Source: Bacillota bacterium
GTDB lineage: Bacteria; Bacillota; UBA4882; UBA10575
Direction: 5' to 3'
DNA: 6,405 bases
Assembly (NCBI GenBank): GCA_012521315.1
Contig: JAAYMP010000174.1
Span: 1-6,405 of the forward strand
A program made the translations under genes and the position numbers. Under the pieces are notes generated by a model. The model saw nothing but the letters and a program-made list of their open reading frames with translations. It was not told the origin of the DNA and searched no databases. This document shows positions 5,155 to 6,405 of the stretch, in pieces (position 1 is the stretch's first letter; each line of letters opens with the position of its first letter).

Positions 5155-6186
5155 CTACTCCAATCGTACTCGGGGGTCAATGATTGAATACATCACGTCC
5201 ACGACCAAGTTGACCACGACCAAAATAACGGCGTAAAAAAGCGCCACCCCGACCACGCACGGCACATCCAACCGGGTCGCCGCCGTCGAGGTCAAGAGGC
5301 CCAGTCCGGGATAGTTGAAGACCGTCTCCACAATCACCACGCCGCCCAGCAACCCCAAGAGCATGCTGCTGGCCACGGTGGTCACCGGGATTAAGGCGTT
5401 TCCCAAGGCGTGTTTTCTAATGACCGTCTTCTCGTCCAAGCCTTTAGCCCGCGCGGTCCGGACATAGTCCTGATTCAAAACATCCAACATACTGGAACGG
5501 GTGATCCGCAGCATAAACGCCCACCACAAGCAGGCCAAAGTAAAGACCGGCGCGAAGATATGCCGCAAAGCATCCCAAAGAATATCGAAGCGCAGGTTTA
5601 AAAGGGCATCAATGGTGTGCATGCCCGTAAAAGAGCGGAACGACGTCTTCAGGATCTCCAGTTCGGCCCAGGCGCTCAAACGCCCCGGCGGGAACCAACC
5701 CAAGACGCCAAACCCCACCATCAGCACGGCTAACCCCAGCACAAAGTCGGGCATGGACCAAAGGGTAATCGCCATCACCCGGGTGGCATGGTCGATGGGT
5801 TTATTATGATGCACCGCTGAAATCACGCCCAAAAAGATCCCCCCAAGAATAACGGGGATCACCGCAAACAAGGTCAGCTCCAGCGTGGCGGGGAAACGGC
5901 GCCCGATCGCCTCCGTCACCGTCATATGGCTGGATTGGGACCACCCCAAATTTCCACGCAAGAGATTGTTCACCCACCGCAGATACATTTTGAGGGGTGG
6001 GTCATCCAGATTGTATTTGCGGATAATCGCCTCCAGATCCACATGGCGCTCGGCGTCGGGTGACGGGACAAAAGTGGCCACGCGCATCCAGGGCCCCAGT
6101 GTGCTGACGAGCGCAAAGATCAGAACGGTCACCCCAAAGAGCACCACCGGTAAGAACAACAAGCGCCGCACAATATAAGAGAGCAT
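5155..6186 (-). CDS. dppB: DppB/OppB-type ABC transporter permease
   Basis: Inner-membrane permease of 343 residues, the first transmembrane subunit of the importer. The N-terminus MLSYIVRRLLFLPVVLFGVT is the hallmark of DppB/OppB proteins. Further segments lie near 102-125, 136-158, 208-228, 268-290 and 312-334. The EAA loop is at about 241-263 (YVRTARAKGLDEKTVIRKHA). Other family signatures are GWFPPGRL (163-170), ETVFNYPGLG (287-296) and the terminal YSIIDPRVRLE. Length is normal to slightly long, with extra residues at about 35-60 and 175-200. ATG at 6186 has AGGTG 6 nt upstream. The gene sits 81 bp after the binding-protein gene across a hairpin, and its stop lies within the ribosome binding site of the next permease. 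It forms one transport operon with both neighbours. Confidence 0.95.
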   Translation of the reverse strand: MLSYIVRRLLFLPVVLFGVTVLIFALVSTLGPWMRVATFVPSPDAERHVDLEAIIRKYNLDDPPLKMYLRWVNNLLRGNLGWSQSSHMTVTEAIGRRFPATLELTLFAVIPVILGGIFLGVISAVHHNKPIDHATRVMAITLWSMPDFVLGLAVLMVGFGVLGWFPPGRLSAWAELEILKTSFRSFTGMHTIDALLNLRFDILWDALRHIFAPVFTLACLWWAFMLRITRSSMLDVLNQDYVRTARAKGLDEKTVIRKHALGNALIPVTTVASSMLLGLLGGVVIVETVFNYPGLGLLTSTAATRLDVPCVVGVALFYAVILVVVNLVVDVMYSIIDPRVRLE

Positions 6187-6198
6187 TTCCTACACCTA

Positions 6199-6253
6199 CC
6201 GCTTGAAAATATAGAACAAGCGGGAGCCCAAAGGCTTCCTTGAGCCCCGCTTG
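6199..6253 (-). promoter_or_regulatory. Intercistronic hairpin between binding protein and permease genes, with an alternative pairing near the ribosome binding site
   Basis: On the minus strand CAAGCGGG (6253-6246) pairs with CCCGCTTG (6224-6217). Further inner pairs, including CTCAAGG with CCTTTGGG, make a strong stem. TTCTATATTTT follows, which is not a clean T-run. A third copy of the arm, CAAGCGG (6205-6199), lies directly before the ribosome binding site of the permease and could pair with the same CCGCTTG across an 11-nt loop. The first fold fits a partial terminator or 3' stabiliser that lets the binding protein exceed the permeases, a common arrangement in ABC importer operons. The second fold would compete with it. 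Confidence 0.65.
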
Positions 6254-6267
6254 CAAAAGATCATTTT

Positions 6268-6405
6268 CTACTTATCCAGGCTCTTCGAAAGGGCAAAGAA
6301 ATCATAATAAGCCGGCCGAATCGGATCGAAGACATAGCCTTTCACCCAATCGCGGAAGGCAACCCGGTCATAGGAATCATAAAGCATCAGATGGGGTGCC
6401 AGTTC
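6268..6405 (-). CDS. Family 5 extracellular solute-binding protein, C-terminal 45 residues (partial)
   Basis: Only the 3' end of the gene is in the window. The frame is open from base 6405 to TAG at 6270-6268. The residues RDWVKGYVFDPIRPAYYDFFALSK match the usual C-terminus of peptide/oligopeptide-binding proteins (SBP_bac_5), in which an RDWVKG-type turn and a hydrophobic end close the protein. Immediate linkage to the two Dpp/Opp-type permeases supports this. In a Gram-positive it would be a lipoprotein that captures the substrate outside the membrane, but the N-terminus is not visible. A hairpin follows 14 nt after the stop and separates it from the permease genes. Confidence 0.85.
   Translation of the reverse strand, partial: ELAPHLMLYDSYDRVAFRDWVKGYVFDPIRPAYYDFFALSKSLDK

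Noticed and set aside
1..6405. CRISPR arrays, tRNA or rRNA genes, insertion sequences, phage or defence genes
   Set aside because: No spaced direct repeats, cloverleaf or rRNA motifs, transposase frames or terminal inverted repeats were seen. The nuclease-ATPase pair looks like a chromosomal repair system rather than a defence island.

Overview
This 6.4-kb window probably comes from a spore-forming, moderately GC-rich member of the Bacillota (Firmicutes). The evidence is a SleB/CwlJ-type cell-wall hydrolase, a YhaO/YhaN-type nuclease-ATPase pair, strong GGAGG-type ribosome binding sites and AT-rich promoters in GC-rich coding DNA. I cannot place it more precisely. All genes I can support lie on the minus strand, so the window is best read from its right end to its left end.

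Right part (6405 to 4276): the 3' end of a peptide/nickel-type (family 5) solute-binding protein gene, a strong intercistronic hairpin, then the two permeases of the same importer (DppB-like and DppC-like) separated by 9 bp. No ATPase genes follow the permeases, so the DppD/DppF-type subunits must be encoded elsewhere, perhaps beyond the right edge.

Middle part (4171 to 3019): a secreted cell-wall hydrolase (signal peptide, one LysM domain, a SleB/CwlJ Hydrolase_2 catalytic domain), then a small four-helix membrane protein with a hydrophilic tail of GQSEQP hexapeptide repeats. A hairpin separates them.

The 407-bp gap at 2612-3018 is the least ordinary part. On the minus strand it holds, in order: a good sigma-A promoter, about 220 nt of structured non-coding sequence, a textbook intrinsic terminator, then a LexA/DinR-box-like palindrome touching a perfect TTGACA, then the start of the DNA repair operon. 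It is either an independent small RNA of about 250 nt or a terminator-controlled leader of the repair operon. I could not match it to a known RNA family by eye.

Left part (2611 to 1): a complete Mre11/SbcD/YhaO-family metallophosphoesterase overlaps by 14 bp the GTG start of a Rad50/SbcC/YhaN-like ATPase that runs off the left edge after 495 codons. The visible part has Walker A, a Q-loop and a long coiled coil that ends in a hydrophobic stretch. This points to the membrane-associated YhaN type rather than zinc-hook SbcC.
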